From Candidatus Iainarchaeum andersonii SCGC AAA011-E11 (GTDB lineage Archaea; Iainarchaeota; Iainarchaeia; Iainarchaeales; Iainarchaeaceae), in NCBI GenBank assembly GCA_000402355.1, contig AQRS01000042.1:22790-74786 (forward strand): DNA of 51,997 nucleotides. Direction: 5' to 3'. A model generated the notes under the pieces. The model worked only from the letters and a program-made list of their open reading frames with translations. It ran no database searches and had not been told where the DNA came from. Made by a program: the position numbers and the translations under genes. Positions 44,301 to 51,957 of this stretch are shown here, piece by piece; within the stretch, counting starts at the first letter, position 1; every line of letters starts with the position of its first letter.

Positions 44301-45945
44301 GCATTACTTCGTGCCCACAAAAGAGGTGCAGGACAAGCAAACCAACACAACCGTGCTTTCAAGCGAAAAGGTTTCAAACCTGGTTGATGAGCTCAAAAAG
44401 AATGTCATTGACACTTTCGAGTCGGATGCCAACACCACAACCAAAAAAGCCGTGAAGGAGCTTGGCGACGAATTCGAAAAGTTCTCGAAAGACGCGAAGG
44501 ACAATGACATTGTGCAGGCAACAATGAAAATGAACGGCCTCAATTCAGGGCAGCTCGATTCCAAAACACTGTTCTACTTCTGGTGCGGAAAGGGATGTGA
44601 CATGACTCCCGCGTCATACAGGCAGGAGGGCAGCCAGGAAGTCCGCGGAACCAACGGCACCAACGTCGGCATTGACTTCAAGAAGGGCGAAATCACGAGG
44701 GACGGCGTTCCCATAGTGCAGTCGCCCGATAATGTGAGAATGGCTTCAACCAACCTCGGCATACCCGCAATAGAAATACCCCACACTTTAACCGAAACGT
44801 GCATCCAGAACACAACCGATGTTGCGCTTGAAATCAGCGCGAACGGCGACGTCAGGGTTCTGAACCAGCAGTTCCTCGACTGCATAAAACAAGGCGTCCT
44901 GGAACAAACAGGGCTGCCGCTACAGACCGACAAGCTGAACGACGCATTCGGCAGCCTCGAGGTCATTGTAACTAGCACGCATCCGAACGTAAAGCCAATG
45001 GGCGACAGGATTGTTGCCGAGGGCGTCCCAAGAAAAATCGCGGAGGGCGCGAACCAGAAAGTGTTTGTGCTCGCAAATAAAGATGTCAACCTGAGTTCCT
45101 CGAATGACGGTTCAACTGATTTAGGAACGCTTGTGAGCCTCCAGTTTGCAAACGGGACAATTGTAGTGAAGCCAAACGGCTGCTTCCTAACCTGGCTCAG
45201 GCACAGCCAGGACGGAATCCTAAGCAAGGACCTCGTGAAGGGCCTGAAAACAGATTTGGACAGGGAAACCAATCCCCAGACGCTGTGCGAAGAGCCGGTG
45301 GTTGACTTCGAACTCATTCCTGATTTGGCTTCGGACCTCCAGATTGGCAAGGTTGACAATTTCAACAAGTCGCTCAAGCACATGGGCCCGTTCAGCGTAT
45401 TCGAAACACCCACGCAAAGGTTCGTGATTTCCTCCGAGCCGGATGATTCAGGAAACTGCGTTGACCATTTGCGCGTAATCGACAAGGAAACCGGAAAAGT
45501 CACCGACTACACTGGCTCCATTACCCAGACGCCGGACGGCTTCAAGATAACGACTCCGGACGGCCAAGAGCACGAAGTAAAGTTCTCGACAAAGGACGGC
45601 GCGCCGATGGTGCAGCTTGATGGCAACAAGCCCGAAGTTCTCACGGCCGCGCAGGGAAAGAACGGTTCCTTCTACTACAATCCTGACACAGGAACCTGGT
45701 TCGCGGAGAACGCGCAATTATTGCCGTTGATTGAGGCTTTCCGCGAAGGCATTGCCGCAAAGGTCCAGCCCAACGGCGAAACAACCGCAACCGCCTCGGG
45801 AAACGTGCTCAACCTCAATGTTGGCGGCAACGAGGACAAGGGCTTCTTGAACCTGCCATCGCTGCCGGAAGACAAGGTGCTCCTGCTTTTGTTCATTGCG
45901 CTGATAGTGATGTCATTTGTGTACGTGCAGAGAAGGAAAAAGTAA
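41371..45945 (+). CDS. Large secreted protein with C-terminal membrane segment (1524 aa)
   Basis: The start is ATG 41371; a TTG at 41356 would lie in the promoter palindrome. Residues 1-21 (MRQVYSIFIVYLMLFPVLAD) form a signal peptide. The body has no family I recognise. It is rich in helical, aromatic and charged stretches (for example WNSRRYWNALDKLLAQEDEL), with a hydrophobic segment at about 931-968 and Cys pairs such as CANC and CGKGC. The last 35 residues read GFLNLPSLPEDK, a membrane helix (VLLLLFIALIVMSFVYV) and a basic tail QRRKK. This is the tripartite form of archaeosortase/exosortase targets, although the motif before the helix is not a named one. The protein would hang on the outer face of the membrane. 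Confidence 0.82.
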   Translation: MRQVYSIFIVYLMLFPVLADATQPLQKASFADAQTTSGTQDPRTLTETPQETAAREAGLINPQTAAANGVPRVNEFMCASSELKPNETQNILDLLKDGYTGKEIAGQTEKNENRDSLANKEIILVDPEDENSAVKTEIPNQKFKPQEISQFLNMYINGPFAFGVVLTDSLRTGRCENFGSPECSLTGPNLTRRNSGVGIVADTKPVREAFGDIYDSWFDGNENLSQFSKEQNDALRAAIETDGGQTQIKTAERLETTLIPNSILTEYFDARMQTNCNNSSCVISTYSMFDKYFNSWMSSEMVVSTFGPSLLYQTKRLFGWTGRRGFLSGVREEYQKFLDRFRKEFINEDSFLQKVRAASVKNKLNKYPSWKKFHQEMVTGHSDGSGYELMKTETFQTFWGKQLDKGGFIDSMKSAEERADFLKYLVDMRAIVRAGQARVDEAQLVYKTALAELGPQNPVTKQKLIDYGREFAHYLDQSLDESGLGADAIEWIARYPNVGMYNKGVKQILPDGTSDVVDLFTDHRNFQRILKKFYQDGTFEDFEGKLAEYGSAYQTRGGNIVLYAFDKDTAQPYRGLSYSNLGAVAKSGGTRRDTFVGTDYGEFMRLDQASVSTIQSRLGANPQLFEGNWKETFELTPADLAQRITNARTRQAAYMPSTNIDTMIDTIRERNWNSRRYWNALDKLLAQEDELVRSYFTIQGGAKWTALPFGYWWAKKGFGVESISQYQLPDTWHDLKFTHGSENVYDYSYIDFFANEGSDQGDLFVQVLNKLPWKVVLDAVSEKFNPLRNLYDSLTKNQLRNETEDLAFYLTGPEECANCSVVIRSDDLTNFRPFFFVNDQKLVSYILEDTKTETAKKQGQTLITFVGHMNLEGQSGQAKGEPINLVDAINHKEDASGVQQKTCKEAVDQLQFYGVEFGKYLPEAVKEKGRIGGVLSGLESITYGTFFWAGIFSTAAIQLSIAPQLHECVDVDEGYYAHYFVPTKEVQDKQTNTTVLSSEKVSNLVDELKKNVIDTFESDANTTTKKAVKELGDEFEKFSKDAKDNDIVQATMKMNGLNSGQLDSKTLFYFWCGKGCDMTPASYRQEGSQEVRGTNGTNVGIDFKKGEITRDGVPIVQSPDNVRMASTNLGIPAIEIPHTLTETCIQNTTDVALEISANGDVRVLNQQFLDCIKQGVLEQTGLPLQTDKLNDAFGSLEVIVTSTHPNVKPMGDRIVAEGVPRKIAEGANQKVFVLANKDVNLSSSNDGSTDLGTLVSLQFANGTIVVKPNGCFLTWLRHSQDGILSKDLVKGLKTDLDRETNPQTLCEEPVVDFELIPDLASDLQIGKVDNFNKSLKHMGPFSVFETPTQRFVISSEPDDSGNCVDHLRVIDKETGKVTDYTGSITQTPDGFKITTPDGQEHEVKFSTKDGAPMVQLDGNKPEVLTAAQGKNGSFYYNPDTGTWFAENAQLLPLIEAFREGIAAKVQPNGETTATASGNVLNLNVGGNEDKGFLNLPSLPEDKVLLLLFIALIVMSFVYVQRRKK

Positions 45946-45973
45946 AACTTTGGTTAACAAAAAATTGGTTGAA

Positions 45974-46723
45974 TTATCTTTCACGCGAAGGCCCAACCAC
46001 GCCACTTGGGCCTGTATACATTAGTTCTCTTGTTTTTCGGTTTCCAAACATATAATCTCGGAATGCATTTGCCTGTTTCTCGAATCTTGTAAAAAGCTTC
46101 CTTTGGTATTCCCAGCGCTCTATTTGCTGTTCAAGTTCTCTTGCCGGTCCGACTATGCTTGCCTCTATTTCCTCCGCTTCGGCCCTGCGGTCAGCAAGCC
46201 TCAGTTTCGTGGCTTTGCTGGACGCTTCCCTGATTTTATCCCTGTCTTTTATCATGGTTCCGAGTATTTCGAACTCATCGGCCGTTAACATTTTGAAGTC
46301 CGCCCTAATCATTTTCGTATAAAACCCCTCTTTGTCCACGGGCCTCAGGTATTTCTCGTCTTCCTCTCCTGACTTCACTTTTGCTATTCTTTCATATGTG
46401 CTTGCAATAGTATTGTAGGTTGCCCTTTCAGCCTTGCCAAAACCTTCAGGGCCTTCCCTGAATCTCCTCATTGCCCTGAAAATGGGCTCCCTCTGGCCCT
46501 CATGTTGCGTATCAATAACATTTTGAACTGCTTTATTTTCATGCGAGAGCCTACGCTCATGCCTTTTCTTGTTAAGCCATTCGGAAAATAGGCGGAATGG
46601 TGTTCTCACGCCGAAGAAATCGTGAAAAATCATTTTCCCAAAAAAGCCCGGGTGCCTGTGTTCGCCTATTCCGCGCCCATGCCTGGTAGGCCTTTCTCTT
46701 GGCCCTGTATGCGGCGGTGCCAT
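45974..46723 (-). CDS. Charged protein of unknown function downstream of palindromic repeats (249 aa)
   Basis: A His/Arg/Gly-rich start (RPTRHGRGIGEHRHPG) is followed by a helical, charged body with an Arg/Glu-rich centre (LRLADRRAEAEEIEASIV). There is no signal peptide or membrane helix, so it should be cytosolic. ATG 46723 lies 12 bp from the last of two tandem palindromic repeat units, in the same arrangement as the GGDEF gene 30 kb away. The two proteins share highly charged helical regions but no clear homology. It converges on the 1524-residue gene. Confidence 0.62.
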   Translation of the reverse strand: MAPPHTGPRERPTRHGRGIGEHRHPGFFGKMIFHDFFGVRTPFRLFSEWLNKKRHERRLSHENKAVQNVIDTQHEGQREPIFRAMRRFREGPEGFGKAERATYNTIASTYERIAKVKSGEEDEKYLRPVDKEGFYTKMIRADFKMLTADEFEILGTMIKDRDKIREASSKATKLRLADRRAEAEEIEASIVGPARELEQQIERWEYQRKLFTRFEKQANAFRDYMFGNRKTRELMYTGPSGVVGPSRER

Positions 46724-46734
46724 AAATAAAAGTT

Positions 46735-46814
46735 ATATCGAAGGACATAAATAATGTCCTTTGATAGCTATTGAAAGACACTAAAAAGTTGCTAAATTAA
46801 TGTCTTTTGATATT
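46735..46814 (-). repeat. Palindromic repeat family P, copy 2
   Basis: This 80-bp unit has outer arms ATATCGAAGGACAT (46735-46748) and TGTCTTTTGATATT (46801-46814). The centre ATGTCCTTTGATAGCTATTG (46754-46773) continues into AAAGACA. The loop GTTGCTAAATTA is shared with copy 3 and, with one change, copy 1. It is shorter than the others because the first loop is only a few bases. It abuts copy 3 with no gap. Confidence 0.85.
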
Positions 46815-46907
46815 ATATCAAAGGGCAAAAATATGGATGCAAAATTTGTCCTTTGATAGCTATCAAAAGACACTATAAAAGTTGCTAAATTAATGTCTTT
46901 TGATATT
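46815..46907 (-). repeat. Palindromic repeat family P, copy 3
   Basis: This unit has outer arms ATATCAAAGGGCA (46815-46827) and ATGTCTTTTGATATT (46893-46907). The central palindrome is TGTCCTTTGATAGCTATCAA continuing AAGACA (46848-46873). It is head-to-tail with copy 2. Both point towards the gene starting at 46723. Confidence 0.85.
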
Positions 46908-46935
46908 CTTCGAGGAATTATAAAAAACATCGCAT

Positions 46936-47871
46936 TCAGGACTGCTCGATGTCCTCGATGCAGCTCTGCGCCTCGGAACCGGCCTGGTAGCAAAGCTGCT
47001 TGTTTCGCGTGTTGAATGCAACCCACGCAACGCAATTGTCCCTTGTTTCCGCAAGGTTCTCGCAGATTGCGGGGTTATTCAGCGTTGTCGCTATTTTGAA
47101 GAAGCAAAGGTTCATGTTCGGCCCCGCCTTGTTGCATAATGAAGCGCTGTTGGTGTTGAGCGCGATGTTGTAATAGCAGAATGCCTTCGGGGATTCTATC
47201 TTGAGTTCCTCCTGGCACGCAAAATACTCGTTGTCAATGCTGTTCCAGCAGGTGTCCTCCACAATCCTTGTGGTAGTGCAATACTCGGGTTTTCCTTCCG
47301 AAACAGCGTCATTGCAAATCCGCCTGTTTTGGCCGTCCGGGCACAGAGAAAAATCCATTGCTTCTGCCGCGCGAACGCATTGTTCGGCCTCGTAATCGGT
47401 TTTGTCGCACAAAGAAGTGTCGTTTGTGGCAATGGCGACATCGGCATAGCAATCCGGCTTTCCCGTAACAATATTGTCGCAGAGGCTCCGGTCGTTTTTC
47501 TGCTGCGCGAGCCGCGCAAAGCAGTCATCCTTCACTCCCTGTTCCACAGCCGCTTCGCAGCCCTTTTCATCTCCTGTAAGGACAGCATAATTCTCGTAAC
47601 AAAAATCTTTGCCTGTATTATCGGCTGAATCGCAATCCTTCATGGACTGCGGGACAAGGTAATCGCTCGGGTAACTCGGGTCGACAACCAAATCCCCGAT
47701 GCCGATCTCATCGGGCGAAATATAATCGAGGTTCTGGTACTCGTCGCCGTTCACATCAACATAAGTATCGGTGCCTGCGGCATTAACTTTCGGCTGGTTG
47801 AGTATGAGAACCGCGATCAAGGCGACTATAATCAGGAAAGGAACCGCGAGCCACTGCCATTTTTCGGCCAT
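46936..47871 (-). CDS. Membrane-anchored Cys-repeat surface protein (311 aa)
   Basis: One N-terminal helix (about 8-24, LAVPFLIIVALIAVLIL) anchors the protein, with the bulk outside. From about residue 80 to the end, Cys recur every 10-16 residues in a repeated pattern of about 25-30 residues, roughly SLC...C(Y/F)...A.....: for example DRSLCDNIVTGKPDCYADVA and NSASLCNKAGPNMNLCFFKI. At least seven units are visible, probably disulfide-linked helical pairs. About 20 Cys in 230 residues is far above the neighbours and implies an oxidising exterior. I do not recognise a named family. Confidence 0.72.
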   Translation of the reverse strand: MAEKWQWLAVPFLIIVALIAVLILNQPKVNAAGTDTYVDVNGDEYQNLDYISPDEIGIGDLVVDPSYPSDYLVPQSMKDCDSADNTGKDFCYENYAVLTGDEKGCEAAVEQGVKDDCFARLAQQKNDRSLCDNIVTGKPDCYADVAIATNDTSLCDKTDYEAEQCVRAAEAMDFSLCPDGQNRRICNDAVSEGKPEYCTTTRIVEDTCWNSIDNEYFACQEELKIESPKAFCYYNIALNTNSASLCNKAGPNMNLCFFKIATTLNNPAICENLAETRDNCVAWVAFNTRNKQLCYQAGSEAQSCIEDIEQS

Positions 47872-47903
47872 GAATACAAAATTGGGGATTCAGATTAATA
47901 AAT

Positions 47904-48647
47904 TTATGTAATAATGGGGGTTTTCTGCTCGAATTTTTCGGCGTTGTCCTTCGTGGAATTTATCTTCTGGAGCTGCTGTATGAGCTGCTTCTCCACTTCG
48001 CGCGCCTCGGCCAGCAAGGGCTCCACATCAAGCTTCAATTCAAGGATTTCGTTCAGCTTCTTCAGCACTTCCGCGGTCGCCTTGTAATCCGTGCTCATTT
48101 CAACGTTTCCCAAAATTGAAATCGCGTTCATTTTCGAGCGCCTCAGTTCCATGAGTATGAGCGCGGTTATCCCTGTTGTGATGCCCTCGTCTATTTCCGC
48201 GAGGCCGTACTTTTTCAGGAGGTGCTTTGACTCCTCGTTCGCGGCAATCCCGTAAATTATTTCCTTTTTAGGCGTTCCCTCGGCCGCGCGTATCCCGGAA
48301 AGCGAAATCAGTTCGTTGAATCCCTTGTCATTTATCCAGTCAACTGTTTTCTTCGCCATTGGGTGAATAGCGGCCTTCGGAATCACCTGCTCCGCGATAA
48401 TCACGGCAACCTTGGTTTTTTTGTCCGCGTAAATCCGCGCGGGCCTCACGGGCATGCCATTGTGAATCCTTATAATCGGCATGAAAACGTTCGAGTCAAT
48501 GTATCCCACGTAATCAAAATTCAGCTTTTCAACGAGGTACTTGGCCGCAATGGTCCCGACCAGACCCATCCCAGGAAAGCCCTCAATCAAGGTATAGCCG
48601 GAGAAATTGTTTTTCCCGAACTCGACAAATTCTATTTCCTGCTTCAA
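47904..48647 (-). CDS. PAC2-family protein (proteasome assembly chaperone-like)
   Basis: The sequence LIEGFPGMGLVGTIAAKYLV, then a VIIAEQVIP strand and the GITTGITALIL segment match the archaeal PAC2 family, which is related to the eukaryotic proteasome assembly chaperone 2. Length (247 aa) is typical. The C-terminus adds a short coiled coil (EAREVEKQLIQQLQKI). The start appears to be TTG 48647 (reading MKQEIEFVEFG), as no in-frame ATG lies upstream. It is cytosolic. It has no obvious functional link to its envelope-related neighbours. Confidence 0.85.
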   Translation of the reverse strand: MKQEIEFVEFGKNNFSGYTLIEGFPGMGLVGTIAAKYLVEKLNFDYVGYIDSNVFMPIIRIHNGMPVRPARIYADKKTKVAVIIAEQVIPKAAIHPMAKKTVDWINDKGFNELISLSGIRAAEGTPKKEIIYGIAANEESKHLLKKYGLAEIDEGITTGITALILMELRRSKMNAISILGNVEMSTDYKATAEVLKKLNEILELKLDVEPLLAEAREVEKQLIQQLQKINSTKDNAEKFEQKTPIIT

Positions 48648-48714
48648 AAGAATCAGTATTAGAAACTCTTAAGTTGTTTAAAATGGTTATGCCGGCCGTT
48701 TTCATCCGCGGTGC

Positions 48715-49608
48715 TTACAATGAAAACCCGCTCCCGAGGAAATACACAACCAGCCCGCACGGAACAAGGAAGAACGCGTACACAACCGTTTTCTGCTGTT
48801 GGTTCTCCGTGAAGGCAACGAAAGCCGAGGCAATCACCGCGTATTCAATGATGTAAATGATGTTCCCGAGGAGCGCGTAATCAAAGAGCTTTTTCCGCGC
48901 TTCTTCCCCCGCTCCGATGCCGAGTCCGGAAGCGGCCAAAAAATCGAGGCCCGAAACCATTCCAGAAACAAGGCCGAGTATGAGCGGCACCACCAACCCC
49001 CCTGCAAACAAAAGAGTGTACTTCTCGATTGCCGCGTTGGCTGCCCTCTCCCTGATGAGTGCGTTGGTTTCCATGAAGTCCTCCGCGGTTTCACGGAAAA
49101 TGCTCTGCATCTTTCCGCCCAAAATAAATGAATTCGTTATCAAATCAACCGCCCTTGAAAGCGAAGCGGATTTGTTCCGCGCCTTTATTTTTTCAAACGC
49201 CTGTTCAAGGGGCATTCCCGCTTCCACTTCCTTTTCCGCCGCCGAAAACTCCTCCTTCAGCGGGCTTGGCGAATGCATTGCCATGAAGCCCAGCATCTTT
49301 TCCTGCCTCGTTCCCTCCGGAATCGAGGAAGCCAGCAGCAGCATGTCGGGAACCGCATCCTCAATGGATTTTTTCCTCTGCTCGAACAAATGCAGGCAGT
49401 AAAAATAGTTCAGCACAAGCGGCGCAAAAAAAGCCAGAACCGAAGCCGCGCTTACCTTTTCACTTTTCAGCACGAACAATCCAAGGTAAAGCACGGCCAG
49501 GGAAAGTCCTGCCCCAAGAAAAACCGATAGCCCGAGGAAACCTTTAAGGCCATTGCCGTAGTTTATTGCGCCAAGGATTTCCGCGAACTCTTTTTTCCCC
49601 ATTTTCAC
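48715..49608 (-). CDS. GspF/TadC-type pilus platform protein (297 aa)
   Basis: A T2SSF domain lies between membrane helices. Two helices come first (about 24-46 and 54-72), then a cytosolic unit with VPDMLLLASSIPEGTRQEKM and FEKIKARNKSASLSRAVDLI, then three or four helices to the end. It overlaps the partner platform gene upstream by 4 nt (ATGA), so the two would form a heterodimeric platform. It is the last gene of the second pilus-like cluster. Confidence 0.85.
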   Translation of the reverse strand: MKMGKKEFAEILGAINYGNGLKGFLGLSVFLGAGLSLAVLYLGLFVLKSEKVSAASVLAFFAPLVLNYFYCLHLFEQRKKSIEDAVPDMLLLASSIPEGTRQEKMLGFMAMHSPSPLKEEFSAAEKEVEAGMPLEQAFEKIKARNKSASLSRAVDLITNSFILGGKMQSIFRETAEDFMETNALIRERAANAAIEKYTLLFAGGLVVPLILGLVSGMVSGLDFLAASGLGIGAGEEARKKLFDYALLGNIIYIIEYAVIASAFVAFTENQQQKTVVYAFFLVPCGLVVYFLGSGFSL

Positions 49609-50408
49609 TGCCTCATGGATTCCGGCATCCCGGCCTTTATGGAGAAAAGGAGAAGCGTATCCGCCAGCGGGAACAATAATGCGACAATCAGAAGCACTTG
49701 TTCCGGCTCAAAGCCCGTTTCCATGAAGCCGCTTCCAACCATTACGAATGCCTGGAACAGCGCGGGAACAATGGCGGAAACCACGATGAATGCGAGCGAA
49801 TAAACCGCGGCTTTTCCGTAGAATTCCTTCGCCTCCGCCTTTTGCCTGGAAAGCAGTTCCTTTGCAAGGCTCCTCACGGCTTCTCCCGCTTCCTTCTTTC
49901 CGCCCTTCTCATAAATGGAGGCGAGCTGTGCAATACTCCTTGACAGGAGCCTCGAGCGGTTCCTTTCGCACATTGCTGTAAGTGCCTCGGTCACTGAAGC
50001 GCCGGACCTTGACTCTATAAGCGCCCTCTTGAGTTCAATTGAAAGAACCCCGTAATTTGACCCGGCAATCGAGGAAAGAGCCTTTTCGAACGGAATCCCG
50101 ATGTTGAGCTCCACACTCAGCTGCATCAGTGCAAATGGCAGGTGCTTTTCAATCAGTCTCGCCTTCCTTTCAAGCCGCGCTCTTGGCCTTCCGAAAATAA
50201 AAAAGAATGCGCACGCGCCGCAAAGCGCGGAGAATGCAAGCCCTTCGACCGGCGCGGAAAAAAACAGGTTCCACAACAGCCACGCGAGAATGAATGCGAG
50301 CAAAGAAATTTTTGCGGCGCCCGCGAGGTATTCCTTTGCGCGCGTTTTGCCCCCGAGCGAGAGCAAATCCTGTTCAAGTTTCCGAATTGCCGTATCCATT
50401 GATTTCAT
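49605..50408 (-). CDS. GspF/TadB-type pilus platform protein
   Basis: Paired helices (about 29-62) precede a T2SSF cytosolic domain (LPFALMQLSVELNIGIPFEK, then LKRALIESRSGASVTEALTA), followed by two helices near the C-terminus. Possible starts are ATG 50408 and ATG 50399; both overlap the end of the ATPase gene, which suggests coupled translation. It is the partner of the platform gene downstream. Elsewhere in this window the two units are fused into one protein. Confidence 0.85.
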   Translation of the reverse strand: MKSMDTAIRKLEQDLLSLGGKTRAKEYLAGAAKISLLAFILAWLLWNLFFSAPVEGLAFSALCGACAFFFIFGRPRARLERKARLIEKHLPFALMQLSVELNIGIPFEKALSSIAGSNYGVLSIELKRALIESRSGASVTEALTAMCERNRSRLLSRSIAQLASIYEKGGKKEAGEAVRSLAKELLSRQKAEAKEFYGKAAVYSLAFIVVSAIVPALFQAFVMVGSGFMETGFEPEQVLLIVALLFPLADTLLLFSIKAGMPESMRQ

Positions 50409-51834
50409 CAAGGTATTCACCCCAGTTTTTTCCGGAAATTTTGTTCAGGAACTCGGCTCTTTTTGATATCTCTTTCCGGATTCCGTCAGGCGCGAGGCCG
50501 AAAGTCCTGCATATTTTTTCCTTCACGCGCGAACTTTTGCGCGCAATTCCTTTTTCTTTTTTCCCGAAGCCGTGCGCCGAAAACAGCCTGTTGAGCGAAA
50601 GCCCGCCTTTCACGATTTGCGGTTCGCATATTTCGACAAGCGCCCTCCGCTCCAGAAAATTGGCGCCACGTTTTTCCGTCCATCTTTTCTGCGTCACTAT
50701 GAGGTCTATGGATGAGGCGTCAATTTCGAGTATTCCCAATGCCCGCAATCTCGCAACCGCTTCAAGGGCGGACTGCGCATGAAAAGTTGCGTAAGTGCCC
50801 TTTCCCTGCCCCGCGAGTATTGTGTCCATGAATGCCTTTGCCTCGCCTTTTTCCCTGACTTCGCCCACAATCACCCTGTCCGGCCTCATCCTGAGAGTGT
50901 TCACTATGAGTTCCTGCATGCCGATCTCGATTCCATCAACCGTGCTGAGCTTCACGAAATGCGGGTGCGGAACAACTATTTCAGGCGTTTCCTCCACGGA
51001 AACAATCCTCTCGTTTTTTGGCACGAAGTTCAGGAGAGAATTCAGCAGGGTGGTTTTTCCCGAGCCGGTGTTGCCGCAAATCAGTATCGAGCAGTCGCTC
51101 TGCATCGCCATCCAGAGCAGGGCCATTTCTTCGGCCCCGACGCTCCCCAGAGAAATAAGTTCGGAGGGCGTGAACCTGCTCTTCCTGAACTTCCTTATCG
51201 TTATTGTCGGCCCCGTGAATGCCGCCGGTTCGATGCACGCGTTCATTCTCGAGCCGTCATTCAGGACTGCGTTCAGCGAGGGCTTCTGCATCGTAATCCT
51301 CCTTCCCGTGTGCGAGGCCATTGCGTTCGCGACCTGCTTGACTTTTTCCGCGCTGGAGAAATAAATGTTGGTTGCGAGCCACCCGAAGCTCGAATCGAAA
51401 ACAAAAACCGGCTTTGCTTTTCCTGTTCCGGTAACCGCTATTTCCTCGAGGTTTTCATCCTGGAGCAATTCGGAAAGTATTCCCGCGGCCGCAACACAAT
51501 TATGTAGAAGAATTGGCATGTATTGCCGCTGCCTTTCGTCAAGAATGATGTTCAGGTTTCTGCAGTGCTCCTCCATTTCCTGCTTCAGCGTTGTTTCGCG
51601 CCTCTTTCCTTTTGATTCAAGGAACCTGCGCGTAATTTCAGCGGCGAGTTCCGCCTCGGCTGAACTAAGCTCCGGCAGCCTCTTCACAATGTAAAGCCTT
51701 TCGGTGTTTTCAAGCTCCGCAATCTCCCTCAATTCGTTCTCGGAAACCGTTTTTGCCCTGTTTTTTGGCCTGTAGATTGCCCAGCCTAGTATTTCCGCGG
51801 TTTTTTCAGAATCAAAAATGGCTTTTTGCGGCAT
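50374..51834 (-). CDS. Type II/IV secretion (Tad/archaellum-like) ATPase, second locus
   Basis: The core contains CGNTGSGKTT (Walker A, about residue 253), SVEETPEIVVPHPH (acidic box), RVIVGEVREK (Walker B, about 320) and TFHAQSALEAV (His box). The N-terminal domain includes LNAVLNDGSRMNACIEP, typical of CpaF/TadA-like enzymes, and total length is about 486. I take ATG 51834; a TTG at 51855 lies near the predicted transcription start and is an alternative. Its end overlaps the first platform gene. No prepilin gene is visible in this second cluster within the window, so its substrate may be elsewhere or among the pilins of the first locus. Confidence 0.9.
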   Translation of the reverse strand: MPQKAIFDSEKTAEILGWAIYRPKNRAKTVSENELREIAELENTERLYIVKRLPELSSAEAELAAEITRRFLESKGKRRETTLKQEMEEHCRNLNIILDERQRQYMPILLHNCVAAAGILSELLQDENLEEIAVTGTGKAKPVFVFDSSFGWLATNIYFSSAEKVKQVANAMASHTGRRITMQKPSLNAVLNDGSRMNACIEPAAFTGPTITIRKFRKSRFTPSELISLGSVGAEEMALLWMAMQSDCSILICGNTGSGKTTLLNSLLNFVPKNERIVSVEETPEIVVPHPHFVKLSTVDGIEIGMQELIVNTLRMRPDRVIVGEVREKGEAKAFMDTILAGQGKGTYATFHAQSALEAVARLRALGILEIDASSIDLIVTQKRWTEKRGANFLERRALVEICEPQIVKGGLSLNRLFSAHGFGKKEKGIARKSSRVKEKICRTFGLAPDGIRKEISKRAEFLNKISGKNWGEYLDEINGYGNSET

Positions 51835-51902
51835 CACAAACACATTCTTCGTCAATCAACGAATAATGGGTGTTACTTTTTTTAAGCGTTTGCGAGCGTG
51901 AA

Positions 51903-51926
51903 ATCCCATTGCTTTAGCTGTGGGAT
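51903..51926 (+). mobile_element. Isolated IS200/IS605-like end hairpin
   Basis: ATCCCATTGC (51903-51912), loop TTTA, then GCTGTGGGAT (51917-51926) forms an imperfect hairpin containing GCTTTAGC followed by GTGGGATGAG. This pattern is characteristic of the right ends of IS200/IS605 elements and of the guide-RNA scaffolds of their TnpB genes. No TnpA or TnpB is present on its left side, so it is at most a solo end or remnant. Confidence 0.4.
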
Positions 51927-51957
51927 GAGAGCGAGCATCTATTTTTTTCCTGAAAAA

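Noticed and set aside
46735..46907. Possible short CRISPR array
   Set aside because: Only two tandem units, no unique spacers, and the units are internally palindromic with a third copy 30 kb away. No cas gene is present.
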